This document shows positions 16,051 through 27,464 of a DNA stretch of 64,000 nt, one piece after another. Under the pieces are notes generated by a model. The model searched no databases. It saw only the letters and a list, made by a program, of their open reading frames with translations, and was not told the DNA's origin. Positions within the stretch are counted from its first letter, which is position 1; each line of letters opens with the position of its first letter. Source of the stretch: Desulfovibrio sp. (lineage in GTDB: Bacteria; Desulfobacterota; Desulfovibrionia; Desulfovibrionales; Desulfovibrionaceae); the NCBI GenBank assembly GCA_031287575.1, contig JAITSV010000059.1, forward strand, positions 1 through 64,000. Reading direction: 5' to 3'. The position numbers were made by a program, and so were the translations under genes.

Positions 16051-17265
16051 CTAGTTCTTGCCGTTCAGCACGGCAACCGTGGTCTGGGCGATTTCCAGTT
16101 CCTCGTTGGTGGGCACCACCAGCACGGGCACGCGCTGGCCGGGCTTGCCGATGTGGCGCGCCTGGCCCGAACGCTTGGCGTTGACCGTCTCGTCGATGTC
16201 GATGCCCAGGATGTCCATGTCCTTGCACACCGCGGCGCGCAGGAAGTCGTCGTTCTCGCCGATGCCGGCGGTGAACACGATGGCGTCCAGCTTGCCCACC
16301 ACCACGGCGAACGAGCCGATGTACTTGCGGATGCGGTAGACGAACATCTGGAAGGCCAGTTCGGCCATCTCGTCGCCCTTTTCACGGGCGGCGTGGATGT
16401 CGCGCATGTCGTTCATGCCGCAGATGCCCTTCAGGCCGCTCTGCTTGTTCATCACGTTGTCGATCTCGGCGCCGGACCAGCCCTTCTTTTCCATCAGGAA
16501 GGGGACTAGGGCGGGGTCGATGTCGCCGCAGCGGGTGCCCATCATCAGGCCTTCCAGCGGGGTGATGCCCATGGTGGTGTCCACGCACTGGCCGTTCTTC
16601 ACGGCGGCCATGGAGCACCCGTTGCCGAGGTGGCAGGTGATGATGTTCAGCTGGTCCAGGGGCTTGTCCAGGAACTGCGCCGTCTTCTTGGTGATGTAGC
16701 GGTGCGAGGTGCCGTGGAAGCCGTAGCGGCGGATGCGCAGCGTCTTGTACAGGTCGTAGGGCAGCGGGTACAGGTACGCCTTCTTGGGCATGGTCTGGTG
16801 GAACTCGGTGTCGAACACGCCCACGGACGGCGCGTGCGGGAAGAGTTCTTCGGCCACTTCGATGCCCGCGAGGTTGGCGGGGTTGTGCAGCGGTCCCAGC
16901 GGAATGTAGTCGCGGATGATGCCCTTGGCCCATTCGTCGATCTGGACGGACTGCTTGATCTCTTCGCCGCCGAGCAGCACGCGGTGACCCACGGCGTAGA
17001 TTTCGCCCTTGTCGGCGATGACGCCCTTCTCGGCATCGGTGATCAGGTCCACGACTTTCTTCATGCCTTCGACATGATTGGCGAACGCCTGTTCGAGGAC
17101 GATCTTTTCCTCGGCGTCGGTGTCGGGCTTGATCTTGTGGGTCAGTTTGCCCATGCCTTCGCCGATGCGCTCGACAAGACCGGAGCACAGGGACTTCTCG
17201 GTGGTCATGTCGATGAGCTGGTACTTGATGGACGAGCTGCCGGAGTTGATGACGAGTACGTTCAT
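16051..17265 (-). CDS. ackA: Acetate kinase (404 aa)
   Basis: The protein starts MNVLVINSGSSSIKYQLID, the adenosine/phosphate motif of acetate kinases, and contains the GFHGTSHRYI, CHLGNGCSMAAV and VFTAGIGEND motifs of the ASKHA fold. It makes ATP and acetate from acetyl phosphate in the cytoplasm, the substrate-level phosphorylation step of lactate oxidation. Length is standard for the family. The ATG at 17265 follows AAAGGAAACG; the upstream extension to 17454 falls in an intercistronic hairpin. It is 190 bases downstream of pta. Confidence 0.97.
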   Translation of the reverse strand: MNVLVINSGSSSIKYQLIDMTTEKSLCSGLVERIGEGMGKLTHKIKPDTDAEEKIVLEQAFANHVEGMKKVVDLITDAEKGVIADKGEIYAVGHRVLLGGEEIKQSVQIDEWAKGIIRDYIPLGPLHNPANLAGIEVAEELFPHAPSVGVFDTEFHQTMPKKAYLYPLPYDLYKTLRIRRYGFHGTSHRYITKKTAQFLDKPLDQLNIITCHLGNGCSMAAVKNGQCVDTTMGITPLEGLMMGTRCGDIDPALVPFLMEKKGWSGAEIDNVMNKQSGLKGICGMNDMRDIHAAREKGDEMAELAFQMFVYRIRKYIGSFAVVVGKLDAIVFTAGIGENDDFLRAAVCKDMDILGIDIDETVNAKRSGQARHIGKPGQRVPVLVVPTNEELEIAQTTVAVLNGKN

Positions 17266-17291
17266 GCGGGTCGTTTCCTTTCGGGGTGTGG

Positions 17292-17321
17292 CCCTCCGGG
17301 CCGTGTGGGCGGCCCGGAGGG
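17292..17321 (-). other. Strong intercistronic hairpin between pta and ackA
   Basis: CCCTCCGGGCCG and CGGCCCGGAGGG form a perfect 12-bp stem with a 6-base loop about 27 bases upstream of the ackA start. No T tract follows on the minus strand, so it is better explained as an mRNA-stability or processing structure than as a terminator. A second imperfect hairpin around CCAATTGG (17417-17445) lies just after the pta stop. Confidence 0.55.
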
Positions 17322-17455
17322 GCGGGTGCCGGGGGCGTGTTGGCTTGCCCCCCGGCCGTGGTTGCCGGTGTGAAGGCCGCGCGGCGTGGTTGTGCCCCGC
17401 GGCGCGGAGGGCGTTAAGGGCCTGTTTCCAATTGGAGACAGCCCCCTGAATCAAA

Positions 17456-19570
17456 CTAGATGAGGCCCTTCTCAGCCTGCGCCTGAATGGCGGTGATGGC
17501 CACGGTGTTCACGATGTCGGGCACCGTGCAGCCGCGCGACAGGTCGTTGACGGGCTTGTTCAGGCCCTGCAGCACCGGGCCGATGGCCACGGCCCCGGCG
17601 GCGCGCTGGACGGCCTTGTAGGTATTGTTGCCGGTGTTCAGGTCGGGGAAGATGAACACCGTGGCCTGGCCGGCCACCTGGCTGCCGGGCAGCTTGGTGC
17701 GCGCCACGTCCATGTCGATGGCGGCGTCGTACTGCAGCGGACCTTCCAGCAAGAGTTCCGGCGCGCGTTCCTTGGCGATGCGGGTGGCCTCGATGACCTT
17801 TTCCACGTCCGCGCCCTTGCCGGACGAGCCGGTGGAGTACGACAGCATGGCCACGCGCGGTTCGATGCCGAAGATGCGCGCGGTGTGGGCCGAGTTGATG
17901 GCGATTTCCGCCAGCTGTTCCGCCGTGGGGTTGGGGTTCACCGCGCAGTCGCCGAAGGCCAGCACGCGGTCCTTCAGGCACATCAGGAACACGCTGGACA
18001 CGATGGAAAAGCCGGGCTTGGTCTTGATGAACTCGAACGCCGGGCGGATGGTGTGCGCCGTGGTGTTGATGGAGCCGGAGACCATGCCCTCGGCGTCGCC
18101 CTTGTACACCATCATGGTGCCGAAGTAGGTGACGTCGTTCATGGTGTCGCGGGCACGCTCGATGCTGACGCCCTTGTGCTTGCGCAGTTCGAAGTAGGCC
18201 TGGGCGTATTCCTCGAACTTGGGCGACAGGTTGGGCTGGATGATCTGCACGCCGTCCAGGTCGATGCCCAGTTCGCTGACCTTGGCGCCCACCTTGTCGG
18301 CGTCGCCCAGCAGGATGATGTCGGCAACCTCGCGCCGGGCCAGGATGTCGGCGGCGCGCAGGATGCGTTCCTCCACCCCTTCGGGCAGCACGATGCGCAT
18401 GCGGTTCTGCTTGGCGCGCTCGATCAGGTTGAACTCGAACATCATGGGGGTGATGCGGGAAGACTTGCGGTTGATCAGGCGACGGCCCAGCTCCTGGCTG
18501 TCCACGCAGCGCTCGAACAGGCCGAGGGCGGTGTTGATCTTGCGCTCGTTGTCCGGCTCGATCTTGCCGTACAGTTCGTTCAGGGTCTGGATGGTCTTGT
18601 AGGTGTGGTCCTTTACCGACAGGATGGGAATGGGCACCCCGGTCCAGCCTTCGATGAGGCGGTGCACGTTGGGCGCGGGCTGGATGCCGCCGGTCAGCAG
18701 CATGCCGGAAATGTCGGGGTAGGCGCCGGAAAGGCGGGTGGCAAGGCCGGTGAGGATGATGTCCGAACGATCGCCGGGGGTGATCACCAGGCACCCGGGG
18801 GTGACGTAGTCGAGGAAGTTGCCGATCTGCATGGCGGCGATGACGTAGTCGTCCACCAGGGTGTCCATGCGGCCGTGGCCGTACAGCACCTGCGCGTTCA
18901 GCCACTTCTTCACGTCGCCCATGGTGGGCTTGCCCAGGGTGGGTTCCTCGGGCACCACGTACACGGCCAGGGGGTTGGAGCAGTTGACCTTGCACTCCAG
19001 GCTGCTGATCACCTCGTCGCGCTCGGTGTCGGTGACCGAGGCGCGGTTGATGACGGCGGCCACGATGTCCAGCCCCTTCTCGTCCAGCAGGTCGATGGTC
19101 AGCTGGGTGGAGGCGATGATTTCGTGGGCGGTCTTCTGCTGGCCGTTGGCCACCACCATCACGGGGCAGCCGAGGTTGGCGGCGATGTCGGCGTTCAGGT
19201 CGAACTCGAAGGCGGCATCCTTGCCCAGAAAGTCGGTGCCCTCGCAGAGCACGAAGTCGTAGCTGTCTTCCAGCTGCTTGTACTTCTTCAGGATGTTTTC
19301 AAGCAGCGAGGCGTGCTGACCGTTGTTGATCAGCTCCCGGGCGTCCTGCAGCGAGTAGGCGTAGGTGTCGGCCACGGGCACGTCGAGGTTGAAGTGGGTC
19401 AGGATGAGGTTGGTGTCGTGGTCCACCGCTTCCGTGACCGGCCGGTTGATGATGGGGCGGAAGAAGGCGACCTTGCGGATGTCGCGCAGCAATAGCTGCA
19501 TCATGCCGAGCACCACGGCGGACTTGCCGCTCTTCGATTCCGTCGCGGTGATGTACAGATTGTTGGCCAT
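17456..19570 (-). CDS. pta: Phosphate acetyltransferase, full-length three-domain form (704 aa)
   Basis: The N-terminal domain (LYITATESKSGKSAVVLGMMQ) is BioD/CobQ-like with an intact P-loop-type GKS, followed by a DRTGG domain (PGCLVITPGDRSDIILTG). The C-terminal half is the catalytic PTA_PTB domain (RMRIVLPEGVEERILRAADIL, MVSGSINTTAHTIRPAFEF, SYSTGSSGKG, LPGSQVAGQATVFIFPDLNTGN). It converts acetyl-CoA and phosphate to acetyl phosphate, feeding AckA. ATG 19570 has an AGGAG site 6 bases before it. The 486-base upstream gap with a terminator and tandem repeats suggests that its expression can be separated from glcD and the Fe-S gene. Confidence 0.97.
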   Translation of the reverse strand: MANNLYITATESKSGKSAVVLGMMQLLLRDIRKVAFFRPIINRPVTEAVDHDTNLILTHFNLDVPVADTYAYSLQDARELINNGQHASLLENILKKYKQLEDSYDFVLCEGTDFLGKDAAFEFDLNADIAANLGCPVMVVANGQQKTAHEIIASTQLTIDLLDEKGLDIVAAVINRASVTDTERDEVISSLECKVNCSNPLAVYVVPEEPTLGKPTMGDVKKWLNAQVLYGHGRMDTLVDDYVIAAMQIGNFLDYVTPGCLVITPGDRSDIILTGLATRLSGAYPDISGMLLTGGIQPAPNVHRLIEGWTGVPIPILSVKDHTYKTIQTLNELYGKIEPDNERKINTALGLFERCVDSQELGRRLINRKSSRITPMMFEFNLIERAKQNRMRIVLPEGVEERILRAADILARREVADIILLGDADKVGAKVSELGIDLDGVQIIQPNLSPKFEEYAQAYFELRKHKGVSIERARDTMNDVTYFGTMMVYKGDAEGMVSGSINTTAHTIRPAFEFIKTKPGFSIVSSVFLMCLKDRVLAFGDCAVNPNPTAEQLAEIAINSAHTARIFGIEPRVAMLSYSTGSSGKGADVEKVIEATRIAKERAPELLLEGPLQYDAAIDMDVARTKLPGSQVAGQATVFIFPDLNTGNNTYKAVQRAAGAVAIGPVLQGLNKPVNDLSRGCTVPDIVNTVAITAIQAQAEKGLI

Positions 19571-19675
19571 GCATATCTCCTTGCGTGCCACTGGCGGGCG
19601 CGGCGAGGCGTCCGTGGATCCACATCGGCGGCACGGCCGCCGGTGTTTCCGGGCCTGGCCCGGTGAGCCAAACGG

Positions 19676-19734
19676 CCCGCGGAACATTCCGCGGGTCCGA
19701 AATCCCCTGACGGGGGGCCGCCGTTCGGCCCCCC
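19676..19734 (-). other. Two hairpins in the pta leader region
   Basis: CCCGCGGAA/TTCCGCGGG (19676-19695) and GGGGGGCCG/CGGCCCCCC (19712-19734) are perfect 9-bp inverted repeats upstream of pta. No T tract follows. They could fold in the pta leader and affect stability or readthrough. Confidence 0.4.
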
Positions 19735-19830
19735 GCCGGGGAATGATACCAGAGCGCGGCGCGGCGTGCGCGCCCGTTCGATAACTCTATAACCCTCGGG
19801 CGCATCAAGCCGCGCCCGTTCGTCATGCAC

Positions 19831-19977
19831 CAGCCCATCGCGCGTAGCGCCGTGGTCGTCATCTTGCCAGACCATCGCGCGTAGCGCCGTGGTCGTCATG
19901 CACCAGACCATCGCGCGTAGCGCCGTGGTCGTCATCTTGCCAGCCCATCGCGCGCAGCGCCGTGGTCGTCATCTTGC
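19831..19977. repeat. Four tandem 36-37 bp repeats upstream of pta
   Basis: Four units begin at 19831, 19868, 19904 and 19941, each CAG(A/C)CCATCGCGCG followed by (T/C)AGCGCCGTGGTCGTCAT and a short variable end (CTTGC or GCAC). Units are 37, 36, 37 and 37 bp and differ at only a few positions. They directly abut, without spacers. The core GCGCGTAGCGC is itself a small near-palindrome. The array lies between the terminator after the Fe-S gene and the pta leader. Confidence 0.9.
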
Positions 19978-20020
19978 CAGGCGCGCGGCGCGGCATGCAC
20001 GCCCGACCCTCAAGCATATA

Positions 20021-20050
20021 ATCCGGGGCACGGCAGGCCGTGCCCCGGAT
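20021..20050 (-). terminator. Rho-independent terminator after the GlcF-like Fe-S gene
   Basis: On the minus strand ATCCGGGGCACGGC pairs perfectly with GCCGTGCCCCGGAT (14 bp) across a two-base loop, 7 bases after the stop. It is followed by TATATGCTTG. This is one of the strongest terminator-like structures in the window and would limit readthrough to pta. Confidence 0.7.
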
Positions 20051-20057
20051 GTTGGTT

Positions 20058-21350
20058 CTAGCGCAGCGAATCCGCGTACAGTTCGATGGAGTGCTTCACC
20101 GCCACCTTGGCCCCATGCTGCGAGAGCATGTCGGTGATCTGCAGCATGCAGGCGGGGCAGCCCGTGGACACCACCTGGGCGCCGGTGGCCAGGATGTTGT
20201 CGCGCTTGCGCTCGCCGATCTGCTTGGACAGGTCGTAGTGGTACAGGTTGAAGCTGCCGCCCGAACCGCAGCAGCGGTCGCATTCGGCCATTTCCACCAG
20301 TTCGTACTTGGGGTTCATGCCGATGAGGGCGCGCGGCTGCGAGGTGACGCCGAGCGACTTCTTCATGTGGCAGGAATCGTGGAAGGTCACCTTCACGCCG
20401 CCCTTGGCCGGGGCCTCGGGCTTAACGCCCAGCACGTCCACCACGAACTGGTTTACGTCCATGACCTTGTCGTGCAGGGCGCGGATCTGGTCGCGCATGG
20501 TCGCCGGATACTCGTCCATGAGCTTGGGCCAGATTTCCTTGATGGTGGCGGTGCAGGTGGCGCACGGGGTCACCAGGTAGTCGAAGCCGCCCTTGGAGAA
20601 CAGGTCGAGGTTGATCTTGACCAGCTTGTCGTAGGCCACGCGGTCGCCCGACGAGATGGCGGGGATGCCGCAGCAGGCCTGGCCTTCGGGCATGTACACG
20701 CCCACGCCGTGGTGTTCGAACACCTTCAGGCAGGCTTCGGCCACGCTGACGAACATCTTGTCGCCAAGACAGCCCGGGAAGAAGGCGACGCGCTTGCCGC
20801 TCTTGCCCGCCGGGGTGTCCAGCGCCTTGATCTTGCTGTGCAGCGACTGCTTGGCCAGCCCCACGAAGTGGCGGTCGCCGATGACGGGCGACAGCACCTT
20901 GGAGCAGGAGGAGCCGAGCAGGTCGTCCACCTTGCTGGTGAAGATGCCCTGGAACTTCGAGCCGATGTCCAGCAGGGCGTTGAACAGGGCGGGCTTGGTC
21001 AGCATGCCGCGCAGGATGGCCTTCTTGACCGGCGAGAGCCCCATGTAGGTGTTCACGATGACACGGGCACGCAGGAAGATGTCCATGACCTTGACGCCCG
21101 AGGGGCAGTTGGCCCCGCACGAGCCGCACAGCAGACACTTGTTCAGCTTTTCCTGAACGCCCGCCGCGTCGTGGATCATTTCCTTGGCCAGGTTTTCGAG
21201 CAGCGCGATCTTGCCGCGCGTCACGTCCGCCTCTTTCATGGTCTCGGCAAACACGGGGCAGACGGCCTGGCACATGCCGCACTTCATGCAGCCGACCATC
21301 TGGTCGTCCAGCTCCTGAAGCAGCTTGGCGAGTTTGGTAAGGTCTGCCAT
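20058..21350 (-). CDS. Fe-S subunit of lactate dehydrogenase, GlcF/LutA-like (430 aa)
   Basis: Two N-terminal [4Fe-4S] motifs (CMKCGMCQAVCP, CLLCGSCGANCP) are followed by two CCG domains (FFPGCLGDK...ACCGIPA and HDSCHMKKSLG...CCGSGGSF). This is the architecture of GlcF and of heterodisulfide-reductase-like electron-transfer subunits. With the FAD subunit encoded 4 bases upstream it should oxidise D-lactate or glycolate-type hydroxy acids to the keto acid and pass electrons to the membrane or to soluble carriers. Length matches the homologous gene of the D. vulgaris lactate operon. A strong terminator follows the stop. Confidence 0.92.
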   Translation of the reverse strand: MADLTKLAKLLQELDDQMVGCMKCGMCQAVCPVFAETMKEADVTRGKIALLENLAKEMIHDAAGVQEKLNKCLLCGSCGANCPSGVKVMDIFLRARVIVNTYMGLSPVKKAILRGMLTKPALFNALLDIGSKFQGIFTSKVDDLLGSSCSKVLSPVIGDRHFVGLAKQSLHSKIKALDTPAGKSGKRVAFFPGCLGDKMFVSVAEACLKVFEHHGVGVYMPEGQACCGIPAISSGDRVAYDKLVKINLDLFSKGGFDYLVTPCATCTATIKEIWPKLMDEYPATMRDQIRALHDKVMDVNQFVVDVLGVKPEAPAKGGVKVTFHDSCHMKKSLGVTSQPRALIGMNPKYELVEMAECDRCCGSGGSFNLYHYDLSKQIGERKRDNILATGAQVVSTGCPACMLQITDMLSQHGAKVAVKHSIELYADSLR

Positions 21351-21354
21351 GGCG

Positions 21355-22740
21355 TTAGGCTCCGATGATCTTGCCGGGATTCAGGATGTACTTGGGGTCG
21401 ATGGCGCGCTTCATGTTGCGCGAGAACTCGATGGTGGCCTTGGAGGTTTCCTTCTCCATCCACTTGGACTTGGCCATGCCGATGCCGTGTTCGCCGGACA
21501 GGGTGCCGTGCAGCGAAAGGGCCACGTCGAAGATTTCGTCCACGGCGTGTTCCACGCGCTCGAACTCTTGCTTGTCGCGGCGGTCGCACAGGATGGTCGG
21601 GTGCAGGTTGCCGTCGCCCGCGTGGCCGAAGGTGCCGATGGAGATGTTGTACTTGGCCGCGATGTCGTTGATGGCCTTGACCATGGCGGGAATCTTGGAA
21701 CGCGGCACGGTGGCGTCTTCGAGCACGGTGGTGGGTTTGGCGCGGGCGAGGGCGGGCAGCGCGTTGCGGCGGGCTTCCCACAGCTTGAACTTCTCGGCGG
21801 CGTCCTTGGCCACCTTGATTTCGGTGGCGCCGACCTTGTTCAGCACCTTTTCCACCTTCTCGGCGTCGTCGGCCACCTGGCCGGGGTGGCCGTCCACTTC
21901 GATGAGCAGGATGGCCTGGGCGTCGCGCGGCAGGCCGGCCTTGGTGAAGTCGTCGACGTAGCGGATGGTGGCCTGGTCCATGAATTCCAGGGTGCAGGGC
22001 ACCACGTGGGCGGCGATGATGCCGGCAACCGCTTCCGACGCCTTGTTCACGTCGTCGAACACGGCCATCATGGCCTTGGAGGCCTGCGGCGGCGGCACCA
22101 GCTTGAGCACGATGTTGCTGAACACGCCAAGGGTGCCTTCGGACGCCACCATCAGGCCGGCAAGGTTGTAGCCGGTCACGCACTTGACGGTGCGCGAGCC
22201 GGTCTTCACCAGGCCGCCGTTGACGTCGAAAAATTCGATCCCCATCACGTAGTCCTTGGTCACGCCGTACTTCAGGCCGCGCAGGCCACCGGCGTTTTCG
22301 GCCACGTTGCCACCAAGGGTGGAAACGGCCTGCGAACCCGGATCCGGCGGGTAGAAGAGGCCGCGCTTGGCCACTTCGGCCGCGAACTTGGCGGTGACCA
22401 CGCCGGGTTCGACCACGGCGTACAGGTCTTCTTCGTTGATTTCGATGATGCGGTTCAGGCTGTTGGTCAGGATGACGATGCCTTCACGCGGGTCGGGGAT
22501 GGTGCCGCCCGAAAGGTTGGTGCCGGCGCCGCGAACGGTGATGGGGTTGCCGTTCTCGTTGCACAGGCGAACGACCTTGCCGAGCTGCTCGGTGGAGGTG
22601 GGGCGCACCACAAGGGCGGGCACCACGGCTTCGAGCACGGCGGAATCGTAGGAGTACGACTGGCGGTCGGCCTCGCTGGTGAACACGTTGTCCTTGCCGA
22701 CGACGGCTTCGAATTCCTTGATCAGGGCTGCACTGGGCAT
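21355..22740 (-). CDS. FAD-linked lactate dehydrogenase, GlcD type (461 aa)
   Basis: An FAD-binding PCMH domain (VRPTSTEQLGKVVRLCNENGNPITVRGAGTNLSGG) is followed by the C-terminal FAD-oxidase domain (TFGHAGDGNLHPTI, LSGEHGIGMAKSKWM). Both are standard for GlcD and D-lactate dehydrogenases. It oxidises lactate to pyruvate in the cytoplasm with the Fe-S subunit downstream as electron acceptor. ATG 22740 has GGAGG upstream; the open frame to 22881 is basic and low-complexity. In D. vulgaris a lactate permease gene precedes this gene, but here only 383 bases separate it from por. Confidence 0.93.
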   Translation of the reverse strand: MPSAALIKEFEAVVGKDNVFTSEADRQSYSYDSAVLEAVVPALVVRPTSTEQLGKVVRLCNENGNPITVRGAGTNLSGGTIPDPREGIVILTNSLNRIIEINEEDLYAVVEPGVVTAKFAAEVAKRGLFYPPDPGSQAVSTLGGNVAENAGGLRGLKYGVTKDYVMGIEFFDVNGGLVKTGSRTVKCVTGYNLAGLMVASEGTLGVFSNIVLKLVPPPQASKAMMAVFDDVNKASEAVAGIIAAHVVPCTLEFMDQATIRYVDDFTKAGLPRDAQAILLIEVDGHPGQVADDAEKVEKVLNKVGATEIKVAKDAAEKFKLWEARRNALPALARAKPTTVLEDATVPRSKIPAMVKAINDIAAKYNISIGTFGHAGDGNLHPTILCDRRDKQEFERVEHAVDEIFDVALSLHGTLSGEHGIGMAKSKWMEKETSKATIEFSRNMKRAIDPKYILNPGKIIGA

Positions 22741-23079
22741 GCGGATAGTCCTCCGGGTCAAGCGTTGCTCCGCCTCCGTCACCGGGAAAGGGCGAGGCGG
22801 CGGAAACTTCCGTGGAGCAGGTGTTCCCGCTCCCGTCCTGGCTGTACGTTCAGCCACTCCTCTGTCGAAAACATGGGGCATGCGCCCCGCAGCGGCCGCC
22901 GTACCACGACACCGCGAACGGGTCGCGGGCCGGCGGTTTCCGGTGCGGGATCACGTGTCGCCGGAACATCCGCGACACCGGCCAGGAAGCGCGGCACGCC
23001 GCGCCTCAGGGCCGCTGTGCTCCTCTTGGATCTTGACGCCCGCCCCGGAGTGCACCCGCCGGTTTGGGAGTATGCGAAG
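22741..23079. other. Spacer between por and glcD, lacking the expected lactate permease
   Basis: In D. vulgaris a lactate permease gene of about 1.6 kb occupies this position. Here no membrane-protein ORF or recognisable fragment of one is present on either strand. The spacer starts with the por terminator and ends with the ribosome-binding site of glcD. I saw no sigma-54 consensus in it. Confidence 0.6.
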
Positions 23080-23106
23080 GCCGGAGGGGAGAGGCTCCCC
23101 TCCGGC
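23080..23106 (-). terminator. Terminator hairpin after por
   Basis: GCCGGAGGGGAG and CTCCCCTCCGGC form a perfect 12-bp stem with a 3-base loop, 18 bases after the por stop. On the minus strand it is followed by CTTCGCATACT, a weak T tract. It may act as an attenuator that keeps por transcription high relative to glcD. Confidence 0.65.
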
Positions 23107-23123
23107 GCTTTCATCAGACAGGT

Positions 23124-26816
<3,693 letters not shown>

Positions 26817-27059
26817 TCAGCCGTGCCTTGCGGCGCGGTCCTTGACATGACTCCGGAAGGGACATGACTCCGGAATGGGCATGGCCCGTGGGCATGAACC
26901 CGGTATCGTGCCTCGTCATGCCGGCCCTTGTGGCGCGGTTTCGCTGCCGTTGCCGGGCCGTTGGTGTCGCGTTGCGGCGTGTGCCCGTCTGCCTGGCCTT
27001 TTCGGGTGGTGCCCCGGTCCTTGTGGATCTTGCGGTCCTTGGGTCCCTGTGGATCTAGT

Positions 27060-27094
27060 GGACCCTGGCGGACCCTGGCGGACCCTGGCGGACC
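27060..27094. repeat. 10-bp tandem repeat in the por leader
   Basis: GGACCCTGGC is repeated three times in a row (27060-27089), then a fourth, degenerate copy follows. It lies in the predicted long 5' untranslated leader of por and looks like a replication-slippage product. Confidence 0.8.
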
Positions 27095-27144
27095 CGGCAC
27101 CGGCACCCTGAAGGCGGGCGGGCAGGCTACGGCCTCTACGCAAC

Positions 27145-27160
27145 AACAAGAAGTGTGCCA
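27145..27160 (-). promoter_or_regulatory. Candidate sigma-54 promoter of por
   Basis: On the minus strand TGGCAC (27160-27155) is followed by five bases and TTGTT (27149-27145). The invariant GG and the -12 position are 10 bases apart as required, but the -12 box reads GT where the consensus is GC. The -24 box is perfect. The start point would be near 27134. Adjacent dyads and the neighbouring sigma-54 activator gene support the call. Confidence 0.6.
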
Positions 27161-27244
27161 GTTCCGTTACGTCGGTGCGTCGGCTGCATCCTCCTTGGAT
27201 TGTTGAAGTATCGATTCATCTTATGAAACTGACGCCAGCGGGTG

Positions 27245-27260
27245 GTCCGATAATTCGGAC
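27245..27260. promoter_or_regulatory. Upstream activator site 1: palindrome GTCCGA-N4-TCGGAC
   Basis: GTCCGATAATTCGGAC is a perfect 16-bp palindrome with an AT-rich centre. It lies about 85 bases upstream of the sigma-54-like promoter, a typical distance for an NtrC-family enhancer site. Two related half-sites follow further upstream. The probable binder is the activator encoded at 27465-28967. Confidence 0.6.
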
Positions 27261-27369
27261 GGCGGGCGTTGCGGCGCATGGAAAGGCGGGGCCGTGGAAT
27301 GGCAGCGCTGAAGCCTAACGCCGCCGAATTGAATGGTCAAACGGTTCGTCGGGGCGGACTGCGCCCCGT

Positions 27370-27424
27370 GTCCGAAAAAACGGATGGCGGAAAGGGCATG
27401 GGGGCCGCGTCCGAAAGGTAGGAC
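27370..27424. promoter_or_regulatory. Upstream activator sites 2 and 3, imperfect copies of the GTCCGA dyad
   Basis: GTCCGAAAAAACGGAT (27370-27385) and GTCCGAAAGGTAGGAC (27409-27424) share the left half GTCCGA and the 16-bp length of the perfect palindrome at 27245. Their right halves are partly degenerate. They start 39 bases apart, roughly four helical turns. A cluster of three related dyads upstream of a sigma-54-like promoter is the expected layout for oligomeric activator binding. Confidence 0.5.
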
Positions 27425-27464
27425 ACCTGTCGGGGGGATGTACCCGCAGGTTACTCCGCTCCGC

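Noticed and set aside
19831..19977. Possible CRISPR array (four regular repeats)
   Set aside because: The 37-bp units abut directly with no unique spacers, and no cas gene is near.
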